Positions 18,725 through 28,908 of a stretch of 64,000 nucleotides of DNA are shown in pieces; position 1 is the first letter of the stretch, and every line of letters starts with the position of its first letter. Where the stretch lies: contig NC_073308.1 in the NCBI RefSeq assembly GCF_027595985.1, positions 13,732,511 to 13,796,510 of the forward strand, given 5' to 3'. The notes below the pieces were generated by a model. It saw only the letters and a list, made by a program, of their open reading frames with translations. It had not been told where the DNA came from and did no database searches. A program made the translations under genes and the position numbers. The stretch is from Sorex araneus (taxonomy: Eukaryota; Chordata; Mammalia; Eulipotyphla; Soricidae).

Positions 18725-18825
18725 GGGGTTTGAGCCCCTGACCCCCATATGGTCAAGAGTGATCCCTGAGCCAGAGCCAGGAGTAAGTCCTAAGCATGGC
18801 TGGTGTGAACCAAAAAATCAGACTA
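18725..18825 (+). mobile_element. SOR-type SINE, 5'-truncated
   Basis: It starts in the B-box end ('gagcccctgacccccatatg') and runs to 'tggtgtgaaccaaaaaatca'. It lies within the first 600 bp upstream of CDKN1A. Confidence 0.65.
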
Positions 18826-18904
18826 ACAAAGTGAAGTAGAAGAAGAAACTTCTGTGATTGCAGATTAAGACAGCTAGGATGGGAAGCAAGAACGTTCCCC
18901 TACA

Positions 18905-18987
18905 GAGCTCACTTTCACTGCTGGGGAAACTGAGGCTCATAGTTTAGTGACCTGATTTAGGTCAAAAAGCAAATAACGGCTCCGAGT
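18905..18987 (-). mobile_element. MIR fragment in CDKN1A upstream region
   Basis: 'tggggaaactgaggctcata' and 'cctgatttaggtcaaaaagc' are antisense MIR core text. Confidence 0.6.
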
Positions 18988-19155
18988 AAGGACTGGAAAG
19001 ATAGTACAGGGGTTGGGGCACTTGCCTTGCACATGGTGGACCCTGGTTCATATCACCAGCACCACAAAGAATCCCTTCCCCAGCACCTGCTGCTCCCTGG
19101 CACAGTCAGGAGCCCCTGAACCCAGGAGATGTGACCTCACAAAACAGAAACAAAA
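18988..19155 (+). mobile_element. SOR-type SINE between promoter and proximal p53 element
   Basis: Head 'gactggaaagatagtacagg' and 'gcacttgccttgcacatggt' are clear; the distal half is rearranged ('ccagcacctgctgctccctg'). This insertion lengthens the spacing to the p53 sites. Confidence 0.7.
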
Positions 19156-20153
19156 GTCAATAGCTTATTATGGCTACATCAGAGGTCTATTGCCCCTGCC
19201 CCAGAAATAGGCCTCTGCTCACTTGCCCTTTGTTTCTGAGGCTCTGGCATGAGGAACGCCCCAGTACCCCTCACTGGGGCAAGCAATGCTGGGGAGGAAC
19301 AATCCTGGAAATGCCCACCTGTGCTTCTGACTTGGGGCACGGGGGGGAAGTGAGGTGCCCTCTGCTTTCCTCCATCTTATGCCTGGCACTCTACTTTCCC
19401 TTCCTTCCTTCACTTAAAACAGTTGCAATTTCTTTTCAAACAACTTGGAAGAACAGTGTTCATTTAGACAGCTACCCCATTACAAAGTCGAATCCAGCTT
19501 GGAGCAGCTACAATTGCTGGCAGTCAGAGCTGCTGGGTGTCTGGGAGTCTCTGCCCGGACATGCCCAGTCTTCTTCCTCTAAGACAGCTGACCTCAGGGG
19601 GACTGGCCTGGGCCTCCCCTTCCTGCTGGGGATGGGAGGTGAGGCCAGTTAGGGGGTTGGGTGGAGGGCACTGTGCCAGGCCCCCTTACCTGCTTGAGAC
19701 TGGAATCAGGCCAAGGCTGTGACTAGGCCTTCAGAGGGCCTCAAATAGGCCAAGCCCCTAGACCCTGCCTTCTCCTGCCCCCTCCTTCCTCTCCTGCTTT
19801 CCCCCGCCCCCCCCCCCAGCAACCAAGCAGGCTGTCAGCCCCCTACAGAGGACACACAGAGCCTCTCCTGGCTGGAATTTTGTCCGCTCGCAGGCATTTG
19901 AAATAAACTGGACATTGTCTGCCTGTTTACTTTAGGGGGAAAAAATTTCATGAAAGTTCGTATTGAATTATTTAAAGTTTTGTGGTCCTGAGCTGCACAA
20001 TGAAATCATTCTTTTTGGTGGTGCTCTTGGGAAGGAAGGGCTTTGATTTTTTTTTCTTCATAACTTCCAGCTCCCCACAACAGAACTCAACAAATATTTA
20101 TTTATTATTTTTAAAAGCAATTGTATTTTCCCCCTCCTTTTATTCGCTGTGCA
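19156..20153. other. CDKN1A upstream region, non-repetitive
   Basis: It holds the proximal p53 element. At 19880-20000 an AT-richer block contains a forkhead-type TGTTTAC (19924-19930); FOXO factors are known p21 activators, but use here is a guess. A C-run (19802-19818) is present. Confidence 0.45.
19557..19576 (-). promoter_or_regulatory. Proximal p53 response element (~-1.3 kb)
   Basis: On the gene strand the decamers are GAAGAAGACT and GGGCATGTCC. I recall the human -1.4 kb site as GAAGAAGACT GGGCATGTCT, so 19 of 20 bases are the same. The flanks ('cttagag' before, 'gggcagaga' after) give further context for homology. The second decamer is a perfect RRRCWWGYYY half-site. Confidence 0.85.
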
Positions 20154-20305
20154 GACAGGGTCACACCCACCAGCTTGCGGTGTACTTTGGTGTGGTACAA
20201 CAGATCACAAATGGCAGTGCCACCAAGGAACCACTTGACATGTGGGCAGCACCAGGGATCCAAGTTGTGGCCTCACACCTGCAAGGCAGGTGCCCTCTGA
20301 GAGCT
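20154..20305 (-). mobile_element. Degenerate SOR-type SINE
   Basis: 'gggtcacacccaccagcttg' and 'caccagggatccaagttgtg', 'acctgcaaggcaggtgccct' keep the order of a minus-strand copy. Confidence 0.5.
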
Positions 20306-20384
20306 CCCAGGCCCCTCAATGTATATTTATCAAGTATCCACTAAGTATCTAGTCCTGCCTAGTTCTGAACAACAAAAAAATGGC

Positions 20385-20563
20385 AAACAGAGAGATAGTT
20401 CAGAGTGTGATGTGTGCTTGCCTTGCACAAGACCAACCTAAGTTCGATCCCTGGTATTTCATATTGTCTGTCCTTGGAGCACACCAGGAGTGGTTCCTGA
20501 GTACAGTGCCAGGAGTAACCCCTGAGCACTGCCAGGTGTGTGCCCCCCACCAAAAAAAAAAGC
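20385..20563 (+). mobile_element. SOR-type SINE
   Basis: Full-length and moderately diverged, with B-box 'aagttcgatccctgg' and an A-run at the end (20551-20560). It is located between the two p53 elements. Confidence 0.85.
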
Positions 20564-20799
20564 CAATAAATTAAAAAAACCCGTTTCTCCCAACTGTACA
20601 GTGTGCAGCCAGGCATGCTCTGTGACTGCTGCCTAAAGAGAACCAAGGAGCAGGTTGTTAGAAATCACAAGATCTGCTAAAACAACACATCTGCACACAT
20701 GCACGCACACACAATACAAAACAATCCCATCACTCCCTTGCCCCCCAAACAGACAGTCCCAAGGACTAAACAGCCACCCAGCTCCTCTAGGCCAGAGCA

Positions 20800-20819
20800 G
20801 CACACGTCAGGACATGTTC
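20800..20819 (-). promoter_or_regulatory. Distal p53 response element (~-2.5 kb), one half eroded
   Basis: Gene-strand decamers are GAACATGTCC and TGACGTGTGC. I recall the human distal site as GAACATGTCC CAACATGTTG. The first half is identical. The second fits RRRCWWGYYY at only 7 of 10 positions and its core is CGTG instead of CATG. The bases beyond the intact half (plus strand 'ctgg', then 'gacca') also parallel human. Homology is therefore good, but full-site strength is doubtful. Confidence 0.75.
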
Positions 20820-20859
20820 CTGGGGACCATTGGGCCAGCCAGGGACACAGCTACTGCCT

Positions 20860-20869
20860 GGGCATGTTC
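20860..20869 (-). promoter_or_regulatory. Extra perfect p53 half-site near the distal element
   Basis: Gene-strand GAACATGCCC fits RRRCWWGYYY completely. It lies 40 bp from the distal element and has no adjacent second decamer. It could partly compensate for the eroded half; this is inferred. Confidence 0.45.
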
Positions 20870-21436
20870 CCCAGAGCAGGCAGTGGAGGGCCGGAGAGAG
20901 GCTCAGACTAGGGGACAGGAGTGTCCACATCAGCTCTGACCTGGGACCAGGGAGGGAGACTGATGAAGCGGAAGGTGGGGAGTCCAGGTCTGAAGGAGGA
21001 TGTGAGGAGTGCTGGACAGTGGCGGCGGCAGCTGCCCAGGAAGGAGAGGAAGTACAGGGAACGGGGTCACCATTTCTCAGAAGAGGCCTGGGGAGTCCCA
21101 AAGAGGCTGTCAGCTTTCAGAGGAATTCACCTCCGCACAGGCTCCAAGAAGTGAGATCCCAGAGGTGAGGCAGAGAGAAACAGCATTCCACAGGTCAGCT
21201 GCCTGCTTGCTTTTCTTTTTTATTTTGTTTACAGTGCAGACTTCACTCATCCAACCAATGCAAAAATTAGGACTGACTGTAAAGTGAGACAGTGGGCTTG
21301 TGACAGAATTTACACCTTAAAAACACATCTGAAAAAAAAAAGCAAGAAAAAAATCCCAACACATCTGGCCTCCAGAACCTCGAAACATCAACTAGCCTAA
21401 GCTTGACATTAGTTCTCTGGAAACTTATTCCTTTAG

Positions 21437-21580
21437 GGGCTGGAGATAGTCCAGTAGGTAAGGCATTTGCCTTGCATGCAGATGATCCAGGCTCAATCCC
21501 CAGCACACATATGATCCCCGAGACTGCCAGGATTGATCCCTGAGTGCAGAGTTGGGAGTAAGCCCTTAGCTTTGGGAGGC
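21437..21580 (+). mobile_element. SOR-type SINE
   Basis: 'ggggctggagatagtccagt' to 'ggagtaagcccttagctttg'. It is truncated at the 3' end, without an A-tail. Confidence 0.8.
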
Positions 21581-21604
21581 AGACTATTTGTTAGCTTTGA
21601 TTTT

Positions 21605-21771
21605 TAGTTTTTGAGGACATGCCTGGTGGTGATCAGGACTGACCCCTGGCCCTGCACTCAGGCATCACTCCTGGAGGTGCGTGGGGGACCATATAGGATG
21701 CCAGAGATCGAACCCAGGTCAGCTGCATGCAAAGCAAACGCCCTCCCCACCACAATATCATTCCGACCCCA
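21605..21771 (-). mobile_element. SOR-type SINE
   Basis: Complete minus-strand copy, with antisense B-box 'gagatcgaacccaggt'. Confidence 0.85.
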
Positions 21772-21804
21772 AATCCATTCTTCCGACCATAATTTTATCT
21801 TTCT

Positions 21805-21976
21805 TGCTTTGTTTTGTTTGTGTGGCATACCCAGCATACTCAGGCATTACTCCTAGCTCTGTGCTTAGCGATTGTTTCTGGCAGTTGTCTGGAGACCATA
21901 TGGGGTTCTGGGAACCAAACCCACGTCAGCTGGATACAAGACAAGCTCCCTGCCTGCTGTGGTATCTCCTCAACTT
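21805..21976 (-). mobile_element. SOR-type SINE
   Basis: Complete copy in the same orientation as its neighbour, preceded by a T/G-rich tail. 'gaccataattttatctttc' before and 'ggccataattttgttcttcg' after look like the target-site duplicates. Confidence 0.85.
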
Positions 21977-22547
21977 TGGCCATAATTTTGTTCTTCGTTA
22001 AGGAAGATCATAGGGGCAAAATGCTCATCATAGTTCCCAACAGAGAGAAACTTCAGGTGGGCTTCTCAGAACACATACTCTGGGGCAGAGAGTGCTTGAA
22101 GGGTTCTTGGGGAGTATTTTTGCAGTCCACACCAGTAGCGGGCATAAAGGAAACAGGTTTGAGCAGAGAGAGGAACTGGGCTGTGATGGAAGTGGGGGGT
22201 CTCAGGGGGCCTCGGCTGACCCCACAGGGAGCTCCAGACCCGGATGGCCCTACAGACTCCGGTGCTGAAACTAAGGAGCACGGGCCTTGACCATCATCTG
22301 GAGGTGCATGTCCCTTGACGTCCCCTATGACGGTGCAGGATCTTGGGCAATGAGCTCCTTTACCTGGGGCTGACTCTGAAGGGCCCTGCTACAAGCATCA
22401 GAGACCAGCACCCCGGGAGCCAGTAGGGAGAACCAGTGCCGGGTTCTTCAGGGGCTTGGGGTGGGAGGGGATACAAAGCCCAATGAACATGTATTAATCA
22501 CATCATTTAGGAACTAGAAGGTGGCAAAGAAATGCTATGAACATGGG
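21977..22547. other. Unassigned intergenic stretch
   Basis: Unique-looking, with a 158-codon open frame overlapping a SINE. No gene recognised. Confidence 0.4.
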
Positions 22548-22830
22548 GGTTGAGGAGAGAGCTCAGGAGGGTGGAATCTGAGCCCCTGGAGCAGTGCCCG
22601 AAGCACTACTGGGTACAGAGCCTGGTGGCACCTCTGGCCAAGCTCTGAGTCATCAGGCCCACACTGCAAAGGAAGTATCACTGGGCCCTGAGCAGCATGG
22701 GGAAGCCCCCCAGTTTGTTTTTATAATTTAATTTTTAAAAAGGAAAAACAAAGTCTGGACTGAGGAGATAGTTCAAAGGGCTGGAGCTCATGCTTTGCAT
22801 AAGGGAGTCCCCAGGCGAGAGACCCAAAAT
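22548..22830 (+). mobile_element. Two degenerate SINE fragments
   Basis: 'gttgaggagagagctcagga' with 'gtgcccgaagcactactggg', and then 'ggactgaggagatagttcaa' at 22756, are worn heads. Confidence 0.4.
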
Positions 22831-23109
22831 CTTAATTCAAACAGTGAATTCAAGAAGCAATGCTGTGCACATAGGCCATCTGAGGAGTTGAGGGGGAGTT
22901 GTCTAGGAACTTGTTTTCTCTTTCTCTTTCGAGAAAACCTGCTCCTTTGAAGGAGCCACCGAGGCTCCCTTCTGCACCTCCTGCTCTCCTGCTCCTGACC
23001 TCTGACTGCCCGGACCCGGGAGCCCTTCAAGTAAAGTCTTCTGGCTCCCAGGGGCTCCCTCACCAGACTTCCTGGCCCGCTGCATCCTCAGAACTGGGAT
23101 CTGCAGGGA

Positions 23110-23180
23110 ATGAGCCCATGTTTTATTCATCTTTGTACCTCCAGGCTGGCAGGCTCACCAGAGCTCAGTGAATATTTATG
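23110..23180 (+). mobile_element. L2-like 3' end
   Basis: 'tttattcatctttgtacctc' and 'agctcagtgaatatttatgg' follow the L2 3' end pattern (same family as the CDKN1A poly(A) region, but opposite strand). Confidence 0.45.
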
Positions 23181-24108
23181 GAAGAGCCATTTTTAGCCTG
23201 CATTCTGAGGTTAAGCTTCAGCCTTGCTGCTTCTGAGCTCTCTCTTTTATTTATTTATTCATCAAGTCACCCATTCATTAAGAAAACATATATAATTTAA
23301 TACCCATTGCTCAACCCAAGAACTAGAACGCCACAATTACAAATGACAACTTGCTGTGAATTCCTCTCCCATCATGAATCCCTTCTGCCTCTACCCCAAA
23401 GTGAACACTATCTGAAACTTCTGTTTAAGTTTCCTTTGTTTTACATCATTTTATTACAAATGGTCAAGGTGGTAATTCTCCTGTATTTGCTTTTAGCTCA
23501 CCAGCACTCCTGAGCCACGCCCCTTTATTGGTGAGTCAGGGTCATGTGACTAGTTTTAGCCAATGGAGTATGAGAATGAGTTCCTCTTCGTTCTTTCATT
23601 CTGTCCTCCAGGACGGGGGGGGGGGGGGGGGGGGGGGGCAAAATTGAGGACTTGTGTGCTGCCACCCCGACATGGCAGTGCCTACATCAGCTGGGTCCCC
23701 GAGTGTGTGCTGCCTTGTGTGGGATATTATGTGGGGAGGAAGTAACTGGGGAGGTCGAGGGGCTGTGGAGGTGCTCTGTCACTGCAGCATCACCTACCTT
23801 CCTCAGACTAGTCCGTGGGACAGTGACAAACCCTGGACCTTGGCTTACAAAACTGATTGATGAACAAGCATTGGGGGGAAGGAGGGAGATGAAGATCAGA
23901 CCAGAGGTAGCATAGGGACAGTGGTGGTCTTGGGTGTTTAGTGAGGCAGGAATGTAGTAACTTTGTCATCAGTACAGTGAACCAACGCTATTGTAACCAT
24001 GTTACCTAAACTATGTGGAAACACTATGATTAAATTAAAAGACGTATCCATGTGGTTGTGGAGGTATGTAGTGTTTACCACCAAGACCCACCTCTGGATA
24101 GTCACAGC

Positions 24109-24112
<4 letters not shown>
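23181..24112. other. Unassigned stretch with a 24-base G-run
   Basis: It includes an uninterrupted G-run at 23615-23638. The surrounding text ('catgtgactagttttagcca') resembles a common ancient mammalian repeat that I cannot name. Confidence 0.4.
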
Positions 24113-24155
<43 letters not shown>

Positions 24156-24173
24156 ACACACACACACACACAC
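24113..24173 (+). repeat. (CA)n microsatellite
   Basis: About 30 CA units with one GA interruption. Confidence 0.95.
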
Positions 24174-24823
24174 GTCTGGATTGCAATTATTTCACACAAT
24201 ACAAGGACAAAAAACCTTAGGATGGTCTAGCAACTTCTGCTGTGCTTTCCTAGGACCTGAACGACATGTGAGGAGTTTATTGCTGAGCCCACCATGCCAG
24301 TGGAAATTGAGTGAAGAGACCACACGAGATAATTAACACTCACCCCTCAAGAGTTTAGCCAGTTCAGCAAGCCGACCTGCTGACAGGTGAGCAGGTGAGA
24401 GCCGAGGTGAAATTTGACCTTTTAGACCCAGTTGTGTGCCCCAGGTATAGCCATGTGGAATAGAACAGAGCCATCCCCAATGAGCCTCTGTCTAAAACAT
24501 AGAATTGCGAGCAAATAAAGGACTGTGGTGGCCTCCGTGTTTTAACTCGGATTGCCATGCACAGTATAGAACTGAAACAGGACTCAGCCTTTCTTTCCTG
24601 CTATGTGACACCAGCGTCCCTTCCCCTGTCAGGAGCTCTGGGTCAGTTCCAGTTAAGTGTATTTGTGCACAGCACTGCCGTGATGATGCTTACCCAGGTC
24701 TCTGGGGGGCAGGCGCAGGAGTTTCTCTTGGCTGAGAATTGCCCTGGGAGTTTTCTGTCTGGAGAAAAGTGATCACAGAAGCGTGGGACTAGGTGTTCAG
24801 GACTTAATGGCTGTCTCTTTCTG

Positions 24824-24826
<3 letters not shown>

Positions 24827-24869
<43 letters not shown>
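24827..24869 (+). repeat. (TG)n microsatellite
   Basis: About 21 uninterrupted TG units next to a worn SINE. Confidence 0.95.
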
Positions 24870-24872
<3 letters not shown>

Positions 24873-24879
24873 GGCGGGG

Positions 24880-24955
24880 AGAGACCAGGGATAGAAAGCT
24901 GGGCACCACACATGCAAGGCAGGTGTGTTCTACCACTGAGATACATCCCCCGCCT
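24880..24955 (-). mobile_element. tRNA-like SINE head fragment
   Basis: 'accagggatagaaagctggg' and 'tctaccactgagatacatcc' are an antisense worn tRNA-type head, with the TG repeat where its tail or body would be. Confidence 0.4.
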
Positions 24956-25945
24956 TCTTTCAGGGCTGCTGGAGCCGAACACATGTTGGGGATTATCATT
25001 TCTTACATTTCTGTGGAGGACCAGAATGGAACCCAAAGGAATGAAGCACTAGTAGTGGAATTCCAGACTCAGTGATACCTGAGAGTTGACGTTTGGTGGC
25101 AAGAGGACCCTCCCAGACTGAGGTCAGTCCTCTCTCTGACCTTCAGTCCAGAACACTCCTTTCCTTAGGCCTCTTACTCGAAACAGCTTTCTGGAACATC
25201 TCCCAAGAGCAAGAAATACTTTGGGGGAGGTTTTTTCTCTTACAGATTATCTTCAAGTACCTCTCAAGAAAATGTCCAGCTTATAGCAAAGTTCTGAGAG
25301 TTCTTGAAATTGGATCCTCTGACTGCCCAGAGTGTGGAGCCTTAAAAGTAATTTCAGATCTGTCACCTCCTTTCTCAATGTCTCCACCTCTTCTGCAGGA
25401 CAGAGGTTCTATGCTCATAATATTTATTGCTAAGGGGTGTGAAGGCCCCAGGAGCTGATCACGTTGCGGTGACACGGGCAGGCCCAGGGCTCTGGCTGTG
25501 GTCTCCCCTCCCCCCCCGCCCCCCTCCCCCCCGCTGCCCATCAGCTGCTGTCTTTGCTTTCCTGGGATGCTACATGTCATCTGGGCCATAGCAGAATGTG
25601 ACAGCTGCATCCCCTAAGCCCCCAAAGCTGATGGCCCCACTAGAGTCCAGAGAGAGGCACAGAGAAGATGAAACCTCCCGGTGGGGTTCCTAACACCCCC
25701 ACATCTGCTGGAAGGAATCACTGCCAATGCTTGGGTATGTGTTAGCAGCTGACGGCCAGACTGAGGAGAGAAGCAGGGGTATGTGGTATTGGGATTGACA
25801 GTTGTCGCAGAGGAGCCCTCTGATCCCACTGGAAACTCAATAGAAGTATGCTTCCCGCTCAGCCCTGGGCATAACTGAGCTGCTCTGGGCAAGCACTGGC
25901 GTCTATGTGGTGAGCGGGGGGCTGACGGAAGGAGGAGGAGCAAGA
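24956..25945. other. Unassigned intergenic stretch
   Basis: It has a C-run block at 25507-25532 and no recognisable repeat or gene. A 253-codon minus-strand frame (25614-26375) runs on into the duplicated block; it has no recognisable domain. Confidence 0.4.
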
Positions 25946-27064
25946 GCCAGGCTCCCGAGACCCCTAGCATCCCCCAACACACCCCAGTGGTGGCAACCTG
26001 TGGTGTGTGGTCCGTGGAGTCCCCACCTGGGGCACAGGTTTGCCATGACCTGCTAGCCTTCTCCACCATGGCAGGGGAGCGAGGCGGGGGGAACCTTCTT
26101 TCCATCAACAAGCTGTGCCCAGTTCCCAGAGAGGGAAGGGGGACCCAGACAGACCCAGGGCACTGTCTGATGTCTCTCCTGTTTGCAGGGTCTGCTCTGC
26201 TGTCCTGGTTAACATCCAAGTGCCAAGAATCTATTTCAGTGGAAATCAGGGACATGCTCCCACTCGGCAGATTCATGTGGAGCCTTCTGGGGACTAGGAG
26301 GACTGGCAAGAAGGAACTTTTTATTATCTGAAATGCAGGTGGAACCGTCCCCCCACTGGCTTCTTGATGGGGCATGTGGCCTGGTAGGGAATAAGGATTT
26401 GATGCCTTCTGGCAAGCCCACCTCTACTCCTTCATCACGATGCAGCTACCCAAATGCCTTTGCTGGGCTGGCAAACGGAACCTTCCTCTCTGGCAAGCTG
26501 AACAGGAGGAGGAAGGGAGCCGGCTCCCCCTCTACAGAATGGACTCTCTGGAAGGAGACCCGGGCACCAAGGATAGGGGCAGCTCTGGGACAGAAGTCAG
26601 GCCACTCTATGGCTTCCTGGGGGTGGCATCCCCCTGGGCTGTGCCCAGCTCCACCTGCCTGCCTCCGGATGTAAGATAGGTGCATTCCTCTGAATCTGTA
26701 CAAAACTGCTAATACATCCCATCTAAGTTTATAGTGACTGAGTTATAAATAATAAGAAAGGAATCTAGGGCCTGGAAGATAACTCAAGGGTCAAAGGTGC
26801 GTGTCTGCCGTCTGTAAGGACCCAAGAGGACCAAGTTTGGGTGCCAGCACTGCATGTCCCCTGAGAACCCCTCACATCAGCACGGTGACTGGTGACTGGT
26901 GACTTTGATGTTTAGAAGCACCCAACCACCTGCCAGGTGGGCCATGCATGGCGGAAGGGGCCCGGGGACCCCTGAGCACTGCTTGGACACCCACCAAAAA
27001 GAAAACCACGGTCTATCACAGCTCCTTAGGACCTCACAATGGCCCAGTTTAAAGACTGATTCTG
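25946..27064 (+). repeat. Source block of an inverted, permuted duplication (copy A)
   Basis: Segments 25946-26182 and 26673-27064 recur in reverse complement at 28909-29144 and 29145-29536 with few mismatches. The middle (26183-26672) is not in copy B. The right end 27064 is exactly the base before a SINE insertion. Inside segment 2, 'ggcctggaagataactcaag' is a worn SINE head. Confidence 0.9.
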
Positions 27065-27239
27065 GGGGGTTGGAGCGATAACACAGCGGGTAGGGCGTTT
27101 GCCTTGCACGCGGCCGACCCGGGTTCAATTCCCAGCATCCCATATGGTCCCCGAGCACCGCCAGGAGTAGTTCCTGAGTGCAGAGCCAGGAGTGACCCCT
27201 AAGCATCGCGGGGTGTGACCCAAAAAGAAAAAGAAGAAA
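27065..27239 (+). mobile_element. Young SOR-type SINE at a duplication breakpoint
   Basis: Near-consensus copy with target-site duplication 'aaagactgattctg' (27051-27064 and 27240-27253). The first duplicate preserves 'ttt|aaag', an L1-endonuclease-like nick site. It is absent from copy B. Confidence 0.95.
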
Positions 27240-27329
27240 AGACTGATTCTGTTTCGGATCCCTAACAGTTTTCAGAATCAAAACTAGGGGGGAGGGTCTC
27301 CCTTGACAACTGAACCTCATGGCCTGGGA

Positions 27330-27960
27330 ACCTCGACTAGCTAGAGCCCCTGAGTCCGTGCCAGCAAGAGCCCAGGAGCTGGCGCGGGCAACGCCCCGGC
27401 GTGCCCCCCGCCCCCGCCAGCCCCGCGCCCCCCGCTCTCGAGCCCGCCCAGCGCTCCCCCACCGCGCCCCCCGCCCCCGCCCCGGCTTCCTCGCTTCCCC
27501 GCGCCCGCGCCCCGCCCAGTCCCCGGGCGCCCGCCCCGTCCCGCGCCCGCGCCCGCCCCGTCCCGCGCCTTGCCCGGGCTTGCCTGGGTTGCATCATCCC
27601 GGCGCGGCCGGGCCGCCGCCCACTCAGCCGGGCCGGGCTAATTATATCGCCGCAGCCCGGAGCTAGCGTGGGGCCCCGTCGCAGCTGACCCGGCGTGTTG
27701 CTACTTGCTTCGCAGGACAGTTCCCGATCCCGCCCCCCGCGGACACAGGAACGACGAGGACTCGGCCGGGACGCGGTGTGGGCTGCGGAGTCCGGTCCAC
27801 CCGCGCCCCTGAGAAACACCACCAGCTGCCCTCGGCCTAGGGCGCCTCGGAGACCAGCTCTGGCGGAGGCCGGGTCAGCCGCTAGGAGAAGCCCTCCCAG
27901 ACCTCCGTCTGTCCAGAAGACACGCTCAGCGTCAGCAGCAGAAATGACCAAGGCCCTGTC
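27330..27960. promoter_or_regulatory. Isolated CpG-rich block 9 kb upstream of CDKN1A
   Basis: GC- and CpG-dense, with CGCGCCC/GCCCCGTCCC repeats (27500-27580). On the minus strand 'gcgatataattagcccggcc' gives a TATA-like TATAATTA; on the plus strand 'ttgctacttgcttcgcag' resembles a 3' splice site. It could be the promoter of an undescribed transcript or a low-complexity island. The open frames on both strands are compositionally biased and not credible proteins. Confidence 0.5.
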
Positions 27961-27987
27961 GCTGGGCCATCTTAGGAGAGAGCTTCC

Positions 27988-28267
27988 TTCCTCCCTCCCT
28001 CCCTCCCTCCCTTCCTTCCTCTCTCCCTCCCTCCCTCCATTCCTTCCTCCCTCCCTTCCTTCCTCCCTCCCTCCCTTCCTTCCTCTCTTCCTCCCTCCCT
28101 CCCTTCCTTCCTCTCTTCCTCCCTCCCTCCCTTCCTTCCTCTCTTCCTCCCTCCCTTCCTTCCTCCCTCCCTCCCTTCCTTCCTTCCTTCCTTCCTTCCT
28201 TCCTTCCTTCCTTCCTTCCTTCCTTCCTTCCTTCCTTCCTTCCTTCCTTCCTTCCTTCCCTCCTTCT
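27988..28267 (+). repeat. (CCTT)n/(CCCT)n polypyrimidine tract
   Basis: Interleaved TTCC and CTCC units, becoming pure CCTT at about 28170-28258. Confidence 0.95.
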
Positions 28268-28296
28268 CCCCCATCCCTCCTTTCTTCCTCCCTAAC

Positions 28297-28455
<159 letters not shown>

Positions 28456-28908
28456 TGTAGGGCACGAGAGGAGGAGCTCCTGAGCTGTATTCAGGGGGCT
28501 AGGAGCTCCAACCCTGAATGGCTGAATGCCCCAGCTGAGTTAGTTGCTGCCCAGTGGACAGGACTACCCTGGAGCCATGCTGCAGTGGAGATGGGCCTGC
28601 ACTGGGCATTGAACTCAGGCCCTCTGCCTGGCTGGTTATCTTTGTGTTTGCATTCTTTACACCTCAGATGAAAGGTGCCTGCCTCAGAGATAGAGATCTT
28701 GATCTTGAGTTCAAAATACATGACTTTCTTTATTCAGTCTGGATGTTAGGAATTGCCACATGTCCTTCAAAGACAAATGCTTTAAGGATAAATTTCCCCA
28801 TCTGTTGATAAGACCCCCGACTACCCCAATCACATGTGAATTGGAACCAGCCCTCACCAGCCTTTTTTCACCTAGGGTTGGGGAAAGAGAGGGACATCAG
28901 AGAAGGGA

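Larger units (their letters stand above)
20564..21436. other. CDKN1A distal upstream region
   Basis: Apart from the p53 sites, it has a short CA-rich stretch at 20695-20715 and unique DNA. In human, the non-coding RNA PANDAR starts a few kb upstream of CDKN1A on the opposite strand; I cannot recognise its homologue. Confidence 0.4.

Noticed and set aside
21000..23500. Homologue of the human non-coding RNA PANDAR
   Set aside because: Position would fit, but I cannot recognise any sequence of it and SINEs occupy much of the interval.
25614..26375. 253-codon minus-strand frame
   Set aside because: No recognisable domain, no splice or initiation support; part of it is duplicated DNA at 28.9 kb where the frame is not kept.
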